A stretch of DNA of 64,000 nucleotides from Tribonema minus. Lineage: Eukaryota > Sar > Xanthophyceae > Tribonematales > Tribonemataceae. The DNA is taken from assembly GCA_017506865.1 (NCBI GenBank), contig JAFCMP010000013.1, forward strand, positions 1,549,664 through 1,613,663. The letters are read 5' to 3'. Shown piece after piece: positions 10,999 through 23,825 of the stretch. The notes under the pieces were generated by a model. It made no database searches. It saw nothing but the letters and a program-made list of their open reading frames with translations, and was not told the origin of the DNA. The translations under genes and the position numbers were made by a program. Every line of letters begins with the position of its first letter. Position 1 is the stretch's first letter.

Positions 10999-13370
10999 TC
11001 TTGGCTAATGGTGACAACTTGAAGGACTCACTCAGATTGTTTACAAAGTGCTTTGTCATCTCGTAACTTGACAATCGCGATTGCTGTCACACCAGATTTT
11101 GCGGAATTCCCCCTGACCTGATGAACAGCTGCCAGTGGCACGTGTCCGCTGCAATGTAAACCTGCAGTGACAATTCATCGATGTTAAATGATAAGATTGC
11201 AGACTAGCACATGCAGTGCGATCCTACTCCTTCTCTGTACTGCTGTGTGTTAGCCAGGTAAGCCTGAGATGAGATCGCATGTTGAGGAAAGCAAAATGCT
11301 TGACGAATGTGTTGTTCATCACTGACAAGCTGCATCACAACACACGGGGCAGACACACGAGGCAAACACCACATGCTCGCGTGCGCAAACGGGCTGATAT
11401 TTGATGCTGCTCATTGCTGCATGCAGTCCACTGGAAACAATGCTGCAGAGTCCGGTCATGCGCATAGGCGTCACGGTAGCTCGCACCGTGTTCGTAGACA
11501 TTAGTATCAGTCCGCTAGTACAGCATTGGTGAGTGCTGACTGTCCTGTTGCAAAGGCATTTTACCCCTGTTAATGTGACTCATCACTCTAACTCCCAGGT
11601 CTGAGTAGGACTTACCGACAGAGGGTGCACCGCAAGTGGCTAGTGCAATGACACATTTGTGATGCGGCGCCGCCCAGCCTGAGATCACCTACACGTATCA
11701 TATAGGTAGGCGTCGCCCACATGTTGCCTCCATTGTAAACTTTTTTTCAACGCTACTTTGAGGTACATAGTCCATCCCTAATTCTGAAGAAGGTCTCTTT
11801 GCACGTTGTTCACCTTGCCTGCTGCATTCATGACAATGGAAAATGTGCCTTGTTCTTCTAATCTGGTTTGAATCGTCTTTGAAGCTCGATTGATCATCTT
11901 GATGAGCTCACACGACAGGTTGTTGCCCAGGCCCCCACAACCTGCCGCCTCATCTTTAACAGTGAACTACCTCACACAACAGCACCACCGCCTAGAACGA
12001 CCAGGAGACCACAAGGACCCCAGGTTGATTTCCTAGAGCCTCCGTGATTCCTCGCGCTTGCCTGCTGCGCGCAGTGAGAGCGATGCGTGTGCAGGGCGCT
12101 GCAAGAAGCCTGCCATGTCCTATGGCGCACACGCATGAAGTGATGGTGTGTGGGCGGCGACCACTGGCAGCGTGGTTGCAGGGGCAGTCTCACACGCCCT
12201 CCCCTGAGGCATGAGCATGTTTCGTACGTGCTTTTGTCTCCGCACCATCCCTGGCATTCCAGGCAGTGGGGGTTTGCTCGTGTCAGCGGGGCGATGACCC
12301 TGCGTCGGCGGAGTGAGTAGCTCGGAGGTCCCATTGCGTCTGCTGCAGCGGACACCCTGGCCTGGGCTCAAAAACATGCGACCAGGGCTACAGCCACCGC
12401 CACTCTGATTGTGGGGTTCGAGGCCCGGCACGGACATTACGAAAGCCCTTCGCTGCCTGCAGCGCCGGTGAGCCATGTGGTTTAGCGAGCCTCCTTCTAC
12501 TTACCTAGCAGCTTGAATGATGAGACTGCTTGCGCATTAACAGCTAGAAGTTATGTGGCATCTGTCCCTCAAGCCGCAGCAGCTGCATCAGCAGCCACGT
12601 ACAGCAGCACATGCCGTGCTGGCCATAGTGTGAGCGCAGCAGCTCTGCTCACGAGATGTTGTGCACATTGTCACCCTACGCTGCCCATGCGGGGCGTATT
12701 GGCGTTTAGGCAGCGTGCAGTGACAATGGTTATAGCAGCATGTGTAGCACCACTGCGTCACATCATTCCATCACGCACGTGCTGCATGCACGAGGCTGCT
12801 TCTGCGGCTGCTGCAGCTCGCAGTTCTGTCACCGCATGCCACTTCAGCCTGCCATGCGTACGTTAAGGCAGTTGAAATCATACGCGCTTCGCAGTAAGTA
12901 GAGGCGCGGCGAACGATATGTGCCCACATGGTGCAGCAGGCAGGTGCACCGGCCCGAGTACACTCCTGACCTGGCCCTGAACTGCACGAATTAGACCTTG
13001 CAGTGCAAGTACCCTTGTTTTGCGCTGGCATTCGGACATAGAGAGCCGGGCAACTTGTTGCCCGGTTCGGCGTTTGCAGTGGCAGACGCTGTGGTGGCAG
13101 ATTTTGTGCGGCGCTTTTAGCCCGCCTGTTTGCCCTCTCAGCCGACGCACTGCGCAGCGCAGCCTGTGCTTGACCAGCCCTGTGACCTGTCTCAAGACGA
13201 TGCTGGAGTACTGACTGTGGCGCACGACCAGAAAACAGTACTGAGTCGCGGGGGGGCATATATGTATGCGCGCATGCCCCTTTCTGGGGGGGCAGGGGGA
13301 CCCGCCGCCCCCTGCCCCCCCAGGGCCACCGCTATGTCCGAATGCCCCTACCCAGGTATGGGTTTCTTCA
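10999..13370. other. Intergenic, no supported gene
   Basis: Open frames here are short and show no exon-like phase linkage or recognisable motif. A CT-rich and an AT-rich stretch occur, but nothing definite. Confidence 0.4.
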
Positions 13371-13556
13371 CGTTGTGCGCCCAGGTGTTGTCGATACAAC
13401 GCATCTTGGTACCTGTACGACACTGTGTACAATGCATCTCGGTACCTGTACGACACTGTACGACACTGTCATACAGGTACTGAGATGCGTTGTATCGACA
13501 ACACTGTCGTACAGGTACCGAGATGCGTCGTATCGACAACACCTGGACGCACAACG
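13371..13556. mobile_element. Foldback (MITE-like) inverted repeat
   Basis: The arms CGTTGTGCGCCCAGGTGTTG and its near complement at 13537-13556 enclose repeated blocks GTACCTGTACGACACTGT in both orientations, so almost the whole 186 bases can fold on itself. No coding capacity. A shorter relative lies at 23756-23825. Confidence 0.75.
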
Positions 13557-14063
13557 TTGCTGATGTATTTTTGAATTATATACTCCAAGTACTTTAGTGT
13601 GAATTCATGTATTTAGATGCTCTCAACGCACATATTTACAAAATAGTTGTTTGCAAATCTACTTACAGTAAATGACCTGATTCCATTCTACAGCTTTTTC
13701 AAACCCTCAGAAGTCTACTTTGACTTGCACAAATCTGGTCGCTATTATCATTTTTGAACTCGTGTCACGACGCTGAATTTGTAGTCAAGTCATCAATACA
13801 CAAATTCACAGTAGCTTACAAACAGTACTCACCAAAATCATTGCAATTTGATTGCATTAATGTGGTTATTTTTGAAGGTACCGCTACCGGCCATTTGGAA
13901 ACCGTGAAGTACCACAGAAGCATCACTTTTTCTGACCCGCTGACCAGATATAGCTGAGGCAAAGCTCTGGAAAAGCACGTAGCACTAGATTATGTAGGCT
14001 AGTGTAGTCTCCCCTGCTAGTGGCCTGAACTTTGCTGTGTGGGGGCCTTGGGCGCTGATATCG

Positions 14064-14219
14064 CCCAATCAAGACAGACCCGCTGATTTACTCAGTCGTG
14101 CATGCAACGACAAAGCCCAACCAAGACAGACCCGCTGATTTACTCAATCGTGCATGCAATGACAAAGCCCAACCAAGACAGACCCGCTGGTTTACTCAGT
14201 CGTGCATGCAACGACAAAG
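14064..14219. repeat. 52-base tandem repeat, three copies
   Basis: Units begin at 14064, 14116 and 14168 with CCCAA(T/C)CAAGACAGACCCG and end in TGCAACGACAAAG; only a few substitutions separate them. No open frame runs through. Confidence 0.9.
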
Positions 14220-17155
14220 CGTGAGCACCTCACACCAGCAAGCTTAGTGCATCAGCAAAGTTATTATAATATTACATCACTTGTTGGCAATGCTTCGATA
14301 CCTAAAACTTGGTAGCTAGCTGTGTAAGTGTAATCATGAATATTGAAACATGTAGCAACTCAACTCAAGGTGATGAGCGCCATGACCACCGCAGCAAGCT
14401 CAACTGATTTTCATTCAGTAGCTAACATCGCTGCACGACTCGTGGAGCAGAACATCAGCAGCTGGAGCCCCACCTGATACTTCACTTGCAGTTGTCTCAA
14501 ATACTGATCTCCCCCCCCCCCCCCGGCCTCCACATCAAACACGATTGCATAATTGTTTCTGCTGCAGGCGGAAGGGGTGCCTGTATCTGGCGCAAAGGCA
14601 AAAAACCGAACTCATTTTCCACTGCAACATAGCTTTCTGTCAATGAGTGATGCTGTTGCTGCACTGCAGCAGTCATTGTGGCAAAGTTGACCTGCATCAC
14701 ACGATGCAGGCACACGCTGCATGGCACGGTCCAGGTTGTCAGTCTGAAGCGTTGCAGACTTTGCACGGTGCAGGGCCCGCGTTTACATCGATACCCATGT
14801 CGGTTGTAGATATATGTGGCTAGCACTAACTTTGACCCTAACCCCTAACCCTCCCCCCTGCCCTACTCAGATGCCAACGCTAACGCTGCAGGTGATGGCC
14901 AGCACAGCGATTGAGTGTGGTGAAAGCGGCACAGCGCAGCTGCTGACGTCATGCAGGCTTTTGCAACGCGCGCTGTTCGCCTTGATTGCTAGCAGAGCAC
15001 CTCCAGCATGCCCCCCACCCCAGAAGCACCCGCGCGCATCCAAGGCAGATGCAGCCATGTGCCAGAGAGGCGAAGCATCTGATACGCACCGCAGTAACAT
15101 TGGTGGCGCCGCAGAATGCGCAACAGGATGCGCCCAGTTTTTCTGCTATTTTCCTCAGCGGTCGGGATGTCGATGGCTGGAATACAGGCACAGGGTGTGT
15201 GAGATGCAAATATTGACGTGTTTTATTTGGGACGACTGCGCCGATTGGCGCTGCTGCATCACCGCGCGTCTTGGTGCTGCTGCTTGATGGTGCCGGTGGG
15301 CGTCAGAGTGTTGTCAACATCCGAACGCACACTGTGTTGGCGCCTTTTGTTTCCAAAGTTTCATCGCACTGAGCATGGCATGAGCACCGTCTGCGTACTT
15401 GATGAGCGCTTCTGAGGTAGCAGTACATGCTTGTTCGTGAGCCCTTGGTGCGGGTCAGGGTTGCAATTAGGGTTTGGGCTAGGGCTACAGAAAGCAGCTT
15501 GTCCGTCTGTTGCGAAGCAGGGCAGGGCACCTGCCTCACATTTATGTGTGCAACGTGGTACGAAATGCGCATGCATCTTAGAGCGCAAAGTGTGCGCCAA
15601 TAGCAGCAGCAATGAGCAGGCGCATCACAGCATGGCAACAGAGAAATCACATGAGCGTCTCCACCGCAGGGGGTCTGACTATTTGTGTCGTTGTGTGTTG
15701 GCATGTATTGATAAAACGCGCAGCTTCTCTCTGCGAAATTCGTTTGGCGGAAACGCACTACAGCACAGGGAACAACACCAGTGTACAAAGCGCGAATGCA
15801 AGCAGCCCGACCAGCACTGTGCCTCTCGCTCTGTCGGTCTCTGACATCTGTACGCAATGCCGCTCAAGAAGACAACATGGCAGCGGCACATGGGGTCAGG
15901 TTGCCCTGGCGCTGTCTGCATGTATTTCAATTCTAACGCTTGCAATGCAAAGCGTAATGGTGCATCTCATGTGTGTGTCGTGCTGCGACGGGACCAGGGA
16001 GTTGCACCACCGCATTGGAGTTAGGGTAACATGGGATGAGGGTCACTAGAAAGGGGTTGCCACCACGTCACAAGCGCTCTGCCTGTACGAGCGCGCCTTG
16101 GGGGCACACACGGTGTACCCTGTGAGTGCAAGCCTACGTGACAAAATCGGCATGTACTTGACGCAAATGGCGCGTCGCAAGGTGCTGAGTTCGACCTCAT
16201 ACTTTAACTTCAACTACTTGTTTGCTGGGGTGCCAAGTGTGTAAACCGTAATGCAGAGGCCGTGAGCAGTTCCCGGCATTGCGCTGCCGGAGTTGAAGAA
16301 GAAGAACATTACAATATCTTTGAGTGCCGTCGCCTCTGTTATGTGACTGAAATGCTGTGATGCAGAGCAGTGCAAGGAGCCATGCCGCGCCTGCAACAGC
16401 AGCGTGAGTAGCCCAGAGCGGCCTTTACAGCACGTTTCACACTCTTTACGCGGTTCCGCCACGGAGCGATGCCAGCAAGTTCGCAGTACCCGCAGCAGCA
16501 GCTTGGGGCGCAGAGAGCAGGCAAGACGGCCTTGCCAGTTCCCTTGTACGCACAGCACTACCCCATACAAGCGAATGAGGGCATGAAAAACAGCAGCAGA
16601 ACACAATGCCAGCAACTGCGCCGTACCTGCAGCGGCAGCCTGAAATGCGCAGCACTGCACAGCGGCGGTGCAGCGTCTGAACTCACAGCCGCAAGCCGGC
16701 CGGCGCTGAGCCTCCACACGGTCATGAGGTTGAGCGCGCTGATAATGAGACCCGTGAAACCCTTCGCGGCCAGGGGGTGCAGGTAGCGAGCGACCGGCGG
16801 GCGCGGAGCGACAGCGACGCGGCGCGAGCCGCGAGATCAATTCCGGCCCCCGGCTTCCCCCGGTCCAGGCGGGACAGCGGCGCTGACGTTACAGCGCGCT
16901 CAGGACAGTGAACTTCAACTGCGACCACCTGCATTTGTTGCGCAAGTTCGATGCTCCTGACCACCTTTATGATTGCCGTGCTTTATGATTGCCATGCTGT
17001 GGAACAGGGCGGCTGGGACGACAAGGAAACGCGTCTGCGGTCCGCCCCCGTGAGTCGCCCTTGATAGGAGCATGCGCGCATGACAAGCTGCTTTAGCGTG
17101 TTGCAGACTGCAAGACTGGCACGCAACGTTTGGTTTACACTAACACAATTTCAAC
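14220..17155. other. Intergenic, telomere-like and simple repeats only
   Basis: Contains a C-run at 14509-14524, CCCTAACCCCTAACCCT near 14834 and GGTTGCAATTAGGGTTTGGG near 15459. Open frames on both strands near 15.0-16.8 kb overlap one another and none carries a recognisable motif. The minus-strand frame 16214-16840 is the longest, but its composition does not persuade. Confidence 0.35.
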
Positions 17156-17545
17156 TCATTTGAGAAGTCCATACGTACACTGATACTGGACTGATGCTGT
17201 ATGCTTCACCTGTCCAAGGGGCACTTCAACTTCAACGTGAACATCCTTTTTGCTGTTGTGGAACGCATGCCATTTCAGCCCTTTTGACGACATGCTTAGT
17301 GCTGGCTCCGCGGCAGCCCTTGTAATTCTTGCCAGCTGTCCACTCTGCTCAGCCTTTACGGTGATCGAGACTGGCCTACGTCCTCTGTCATCCAATTCGA
17401 TGGGCCCAATGGTGAGCTGCAGTGTTCGAATCACAAGACATGTTCTACATTGAGACGACAAGCACTGTTTTTGGCAAGCCTTTTGAGGTAGCTTACAGGC
17501 TGGTATAGGAAATGCTTTTTGACTAGCGGCGCTGTAGACCGGCAC
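17156..17545 (-). other. Possible protein-coding fragment of unknown function
   Basis: A minus-strand frame of 129 codons (no ATG at its start) reads like ordinary protein in its middle: LTIGPIELDDRGRRPVSITV, then ARITRAAAEPALSMSSKGLK and a Lys/Val/Glu-rich end KKDVHVEVEVPLGQ. The latter is encoded by GTTGAAGTTGAAGTG, the motif dispersed through the window. No family recognised. It could be an exon, a retroelement remnant or chance. Confidence 0.25.
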
Positions 17546-18307
17546 CGCTTCTTGTCAGGTACGGAAGATGGAACCTGGTGAAGATATCTAGAGTTTTTAG
17601 ACAGCTGGCGGTTTGCTGTCAGTGCTGGCGCAGGCATTACAGCACGCAATAAACTCTGTGCTTTTTCACTGAAGTTGAGTTCTGACACCATATTCCGTTG
17701 CTTGTTCATGAGGTCGTCCCGTGCATTAAATATCGTTGATCTTCAAGTCGCCATGCAGGGTCATCAGTGCTTTGCTAAGGTGCTGATTGACCTGCCAAAG
17801 TCTGCTACGATGTGCTTGCATGATATGTGTGTCTGGCACGCCACCAACAGTGCAGTATGCACTTGCATGCAACACAATTGGCAATTGGAGGCAACCACCT
17901 TCATCCAGAGCGCTACGGTTCAGCCCAGTGCATGATTGCTGTTGCATACTTCTGCTGCAGGCTTCAACTCCCCTAGTGTAAAACCAGAGTGGATCAACTT
18001 TGGATGTACTGCCCTGTCCTGCATTCATGCACCGCGTACTTCAACTGGACTTTCTGGAGGCCCCTCTGCTGCAGCTTCACCTCTCCTGCACACAGCGCCA
18101 ATCGTCAAAACACACACACACTACAGGCGAACACGCTCTGATCACCGCAGCTCCACTGCATGTGCCCCGCAGGCCAGCGCAGACGCCGACGCGCGCCGCA
18201 GGCACCCCAGCGGCAGCAGCAGCGCTCTGCACGCGAAAACCGTAGACGCAAAAACCGCAGACGCGGCGGCGCCCGCATACGACAACCACATACAGGACCG
18301 AGACCCC

Positions 18308-21154
18308 ATGGCCAACAAGGCGCGGCGCGAGAGGGAGAGCATGACAGCGCTGCAGAAGCACTGCGCGTACTTTGACAGGGACGGCGATGGCGTCGTGTCC
18401 CCTGGCGACACGTACAGGGGGTTCAGGGCGCTGGGCTGCAACCCCCTGGTGAGCGCGCGCGCTCGCGCACCTCAAGTTGTTCTTGTAGGCGCTTTTGGAG
18501 TCCTTTGCTGAATACTCTGTGACCTTGTTCAACAATGCTTTTAACTTCTTCCGTCTGTGCTCAAGGATTTGTGACATTTCTAGCGAAATTTGCAACTTCT
18601 TCATTTGGTGAGCACGCGCGCGCATTGATAGCCTTCTGCTCCCCTCACTTGGGGTTAGGGTTAAGGTTAGGGTTACGTGTTTCTGTGGGCGCGTCAACTT
18701 CTCTGCCGAAGCATTTTTTGCAGCCTTGTGATAACAATCATTTCAGCTTCTTCATTTATTAGCGCCTGTCAAACTTTTAAGAGGTATACCTGTAGGTAGG
18801 TAGTGTCGACGGTGCTTGGAGCATCAGCGCTCAGACACATGCCACTCTGCGCGTCTCTAAGCGTGCGCGCGTTGCTCCCTCGCGAATCTGTGTTCTGTAG
18901 GCAAGTACGCATATCTGTAGTTGGGTTGGGTTGAAGGTGCGCGGAGCCTCGGCCAGACACGCGCCACTCTGCACATCTCCCTAGTGTGCAACGGTGCGCA
19001 CATGTCGCCGCCGTCATGCGTAGCAGCAGCACTCGTCGCAGCAACGCTCTGGCTCACATGTGCACATGCGCACGTGCAGGCACCGCCAGCAGCTCTCATA
19101 CAACTTATAGTTCCCAATACCACGGTTAGCAAGGGCCTCAGGCGTCGTTCATGCTACATGTTATGGCCGCCTGCGCAAGAGCTGTGGTCATAGCACCTGC
19201 CATCTTTCTCGTGCGGGGGCAGCGTCACTCCTGGTGCGTCACGCATTGCACTCGCCAAATTCAAGGCAGAGCGACGCTCACTACTACGCACGCCGTGCTC
19301 TGAAATCAGCGCATCTGCAGCGCTGCACGCGCAGCGCGTGCGCGCGCCACGTGGGGGGTCGCGCCGCCTGCTCTCGCGAGGGCAGCAGCGCTCATCTGCT
19401 CCACAGCGCTCAACCGCCGTGTGCCCATTGTACTTTATTCCAGGGGTCCAGGTTTCCACCAGAACCTACGTGTATCTTGTGAATACCTTGAAAGCGTCTG
19501 GATGCGCATTGACGATCACCTCTAAACACTGCTGCAAGACGACTAGCCGCTCTGCTTGCTGCTTGTTGTCGGTCGTGCATCCGCAGCACAACAATGACCC
19601 GCTTCTTGCTCACCTCTTGGTTGGCGACAAAGTCTGTTGAGCACAACGGCTCAACCTGCCTGTCTCTGCCCTGAAATGTACCCGTGCGTGCAGATCTGCG
19701 CAGCGGCGGTGGTGCTTGTGTGCCTGTTTTTGGCGCCCCCCACATCGCCGCACTGGTACCCCACGTGGAACGTGCACCTGCGCACGTCGCACCGCAGCAT
19801 CCACGGCTCCGACACGGGCGTGTACGACGAGGACGGCGAGTTCGACGAGGCTAAGTTCAACGCGCTGTTCGAGAAGTATGATCTTGACAGGTGGGTGCGA
19901 GAGGATTGACGAGTAAAGCGGCTATAGTCGCTGCGCGCATTGGGTGGGCGTTTACACATTTTTGGGGTATGGAAAGAGGCAGGACGAGCGACCTGTGCGA
20001 TGATGGTGAATTGTGGGCCTGCGTCAACCAAAAGGTGTTCTTCAAAGCGTGAATACGTGCATTCCTCACATGTCTTCAAACATGGGTACGTACCCCTGTA
20101 GATGGCAGCCAGTTGCTTATTTTGAAGCCCTCATGGGCACTAAATTCATGTGTTACAATACACCTTCAAGAAAGCGCAAGCTTGCAATGCAGCCCGCAAT
20201 TCTTGAGCTCCGCAGCGGTCATGCAGACTGAATACACATGAACGCATGCGGAAGCAGCAAGCCAAACCGCGAGGGCAGTCGCTGAGGTAGAAGTTTAAAA
20301 TTTTTCTTTTGCACCTGTTTGAGTGTACATACAGATATGACAACAGAGCTTTTGTGACCAGTTGATGGGCGATGAAGGCATGTACTATCACTGCTAGTCC
20401 ATCAGCTCCAAGCGAGCACCCTGTGCCGGAGAAGCGAGTGGCGGCTGGCTTCTTTCACCTGCAAAGGTACTACGGTGCTAAAGAGTCCAAACCAGCAGGA
20501 TAGTCATAGGCAGATCATCGCGTGGCTCTCAATGATGGACAACAACCATGCTCGTCAGTCCCATATGTGCTGGCAGTCAGAGAGCGCTCACAGGTGCACC
20601 ATGACTCTGCATAGCTCGTTGGACCAACGAACATTCAGACACCAAACCTCTTTGTGAAGCTGACAACCCCCCCCCCCCCCCCCTTTCCCTCCACCCGCTT
20701 CCAACTTCTTGTTTATCAACGCTCAGGGACGACGCTCTCAACGTCAGGGAGTTCCTGCACCGCGCGCGCGCGCAATGCGACCACCTCGACTTAGTAATTG
20801 ACGAAACATGCAGACACCGAACCATCTCATGACGCTGACCCCACCCCCCCCCCCCCTCCCCCCCTGACCCCCCACCCCCTACCAACAATCTGTGGTTTAT
20901 CAACCCCCAGGGACGACGCTCTCAACATCAGGGAGTTCCTTCACCGCGCGCGCGCGCAGCGCGACCACCTCGACTTCTTCGGCCAGATCGCCACCATCCT
21001 CGAGTTCAGCCTCACGTACGTCCTGGCGGGCGAGAACTGGACGCTCACGCGCGAGACGCTGCGCACGGTCTATGACGGCACGTTCTTCGACAACGTCGAG
21101 GCGCGCGCCAAGGCCAAGCGCGAGAGCAGCGCGCTGTACAAGAACATCATCTAG
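18308..21154 (+). CDS. Caleosin (EF-hand lipid-droplet protein / peroxygenase), 3 exons
   Basis: Exons 18308-18448, 19694-19890 and 20911-21154 join with matching phases (0, then 2) to 193 aa. The frame is open upstream to an acceptor at 18172, so an N-terminal exon may precede and the protein may be about 240 aa. Exon 1 holds the single EF-hand CAYFDRDGDGVVSPGD followed by TYRGFRALGCN, a caleosin signature. Exon 2 has the hydrophobic segment with a Pro-containing knot (VVLVCLFLAPPTSPHWYP) and the conserved HGSDTGVYDEDGEF block. Exon 3 has EFLHRARAQRDHLDFFGQIA and the closing VYDGTFF region. Caleosins sit on lipid droplets or the ER, bind calcium and heme and can act as peroxygenases; conserved histidines occur in exons 1 and 2. 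Confidence in the family is high; the true start is uncertain. Confidence 0.88.
20690..20800 (+). repeat. Partial upstream copy of the caleosin exon 3 acceptor region
   Basis: C-run, polypyrimidine tract, TTTATCAAC, CAG/GGACGACGCTCTCAAC and GTTCCTGCACCGCGCG mirror the real junction at 20860-20975. The copy diverges after CCACCTCGACTT, where an early stop follows. It keeps a usable AG. Confidence 0.85.
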
Positions 21155-23375
21155 GTACTGTAGGTACGCGTGGGCCGCGGAAAAAGGGGGGGGTTGAAGT
21201 ATGTCGACAGGGGGGCACGAAAGGTGATGAAGGAGAGTGCTCGCGTGCGCGTGATTGTCAGACGGGGGAGCAGGTGTGCTGCACACTGGCACCTTCTGGG
21301 CGTTTGCGCAGCGGGGCGCTGTGTGTACTCCAAGTGAGAGGACCAGTTCTTTAACTCACCGCGCGGGGCGGCCCCTGCCGAATTCGGTGTGTGCCGCATC
21401 GGCGTATGACCTTTGCGGCGTTTCCCACTACGTGCGGCAGAGCTAGCGGGGCAATCTTGAGGCGAGGTTAGGCACGCTGCCAATAGTGGGAGAAGGCGAG
21501 AGGGCAGCAACTGCCAGTGCCCTCAAGACTGGTGAATGTGCGATACGTATATGCATGTAGGCCACATGGCCCGCGTGCTAACGCCTGCACGGCTGGGCGC
21601 GCATAGAATCAGGGCCAGCAATGATTGGCAGGGGCAATGGCCTGTCGGTGTACGCACCCTGCGTGGACAGGAAATGCCAACTCCAACGGTATGTGCGCAT
21701 CATGCTTGATAAGCCATATATGAATCAGTGGCCATTTGTAATTAAGCACTGCAACTGCAACTGCACTGGGTCAGAGTGCATGTGTACTGGCGGCCTCAAG
21801 CTGGTCTTAATTGCTCTGAGACCTGTGCACTGTCAATGTTATTTTTTTTTCGTGCTCATTAGTGCGGGCCTTTCTGTTTTCCACCTGTGCACTGCCTTGC
21901 CTGCCCCCTTATGCTTACAATGATGAATGCGATGCAGATTGGAGGTGGGCTGTCCAGCGTTCAGCCATGAGATGCACATGTCCATGCACGATACAAACCA
22001 CACCGAGTCGGCAGGATGAAACCGTCGGATGCAAGGGTTGCGCAGCAAGCATAAAGTTGTGAAATAGCCCGCATGTCTCATCTGCCGAATGCATCACGAT
22101 ATGTCACCTGCTTTACAGACTTCTGTTGAGTAGCAATGATTGCAAATGTGTGTAGTGAGTGATGTGCATACGTCCATGTATGTATGCCTGCACAGCTGCC
22201 AGACTTTCAGGCGAGTACTGCGCAAACAGGGAGCTCGCTTGGACCTGCTTTGGCATTGCAGCAAAACACAAGGCGTCAACAGCATCGAGCAACAACAGAT
22301 GCAAGAGATACGCACACAATAAATCAATGTGCATTGCATGCATTACTGCAGTTGCGCAATCTGCACAATGATCACCAGCGCTCCAGAACAGCCTTCATTC
22401 CTTGGTGGCTCATTAGCTTGGGCAATGGTCTGCTGCATGCACCGACTTGCATGTACTCATCGCTTTTATGTATGCATCCGCCACATCAAGCGTCCATGCA
22501 AACAAAGGCATAATCTACCGCAGGACTTACTACAAACGCCACCGGGGGTGCTGCTCTCGCGTGCCTGTGGCATTGATGCCAGACTGTTGGCATGTGTTTA
22601 GCATTAGTGGGAAATGCAGCCCCCTCAGCATTCACTTGAACACTCTTTAGGGCCGCGCCACCTTGAGGAGCTTTTTACAATAAAGGGAGTTCATTTAGCA
22701 GGCCCGAAACATCTACTTCAAAAGGCCATATGCTGCGTGTACCATACGAACGCCACTCTGTATAGCAGTGCCTGCTCAAACGCCAGGATATCTCAGAAGC
22801 AGCAGCGTTTACTTGGGGCAGGCATTTGCCCCGATGCTGGCGCCAGTCATTTGCCTCGATGCTGGAGCTATGATGCTGTTGATGCACCGTCCTTCACTGG
22901 TGTATACAGCAGTAAATACACTTGGGGCCAGGCAGTTGATCCACGGCGGAGCCACATGCAGGCCATACACCTGCCTCAACCTGTGTACACCGATACATGC
23001 ATACACCTGCACCCCCACCCCCCCCGTATATCAGTGCGATTTGTGCGTGCGACGCGAATGCTTGTCTTAAACCCCACGTGCACAATGCTAGCCACATCCG
23101 CATACCGTGTACAACGACGGCGCTGTGCGGTGAGGCGCTCCTGCAGCTGTCACGCGCGCTTGGCGACTGAGCGCACAGCTCAAGAACTGCTGGGGCATGC
23201 AGCCTGGGTCACTGCTACAGTGCTTAGGGACCAGGGTGTCAGTGCTCAGTGACCGGTGTGTCCACCGCGCAGATGGCGCCTGCCGCCGCCGCCGCCGCAG
23301 CGGCAACAAATGATGCAGGACAGCGTCAGTGACAACATGTCCAACAGGCACGTTGCTGAGCGGGCATAAAGTCTG
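21155..23375. other. Caleosin 3' flank and intergenic DNA, no supported gene
   Basis: The stretch begins with the presumed 3' untranslated region. No recognisable motif or repeat of note is seen. Confidence 0.35.
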
Positions 23376-23730
23376 GGGGTATGCAGCGCGCATAGCCAAC
23401 ACAGGGGACCAGCAGCGTAGAGTAGATGCAATCTGCCTGTCAGAGGTCTATTGGCAAGCATGGTCGGCTGCTGAGTGCCAAGGCAACGCCTGTGACAGAT
23501 ACTGCAACAGGTCACCAACCGGTGACGCATCACGAATGCTGTGCTGTATCGATGACAACGGGGGTATGCAGCGCGCATGGCCAACACGGGGACCAGCAGC
23601 GCTGAGCACTGCACGAAACAATCTGCCAGCCTGAGATTTGTTGGCATGCAAGGTTGGCTGCTGAGTGACACCTCCTCTACTGTAACAGGTGACCAAGCGA
23701 TGACGCATCCCCAGCGCAATGCTGTGAGAA
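23376..23730. repeat. About 184-base tandem duplication, diverged
   Basis: GGGGTATGCAGCGCGCAT(A/G)GCC begins both copies (about 23376 and 23560), and further shared blocks include GACCAGCAGCG, GGCTGCTGAGTG and CAGGTGACCAA. There is no coding evidence. Confidence 0.75.
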
Positions 23731-23755
23731 TGGCAATGTGGATGGTGGCACTGTA

Positions 23756-23825
23756 CGCCCAGGTGTTGTCAATGTGTTTTGCTGTACACGTGCCGAGATG
23801 CATTGCATAGACAACACCTGAGCAC
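23756..23825. mobile_element. Short foldback element related to 13371-13556
   Basis: The arms CGCCCAGGTGTTGTC and GACAACACCTGAGC enclose a GTACACGTGCCGAGATGCAT core comparable with the longer copy. It is non-coding. Confidence 0.6.

Noticed and set aside
13230..13370. Gly/Pro-rich frames near 13.3 kb as a gene
   Set aside because: They derive from G and C runs beside the foldback element, with no phase-compatible neighbours.
14064..14219. CRISPR-like array
   Set aside because: The three 52-base units are contiguous with no unique spacers, and the DNA is eukaryotic.
16214..16840. 208-codon minus-strand frame as a gene
   Set aside because: No motif, Cys/Leu/Arg-rich composition typical of chance frames in this DNA, and repeated segments inside it; not enough support.
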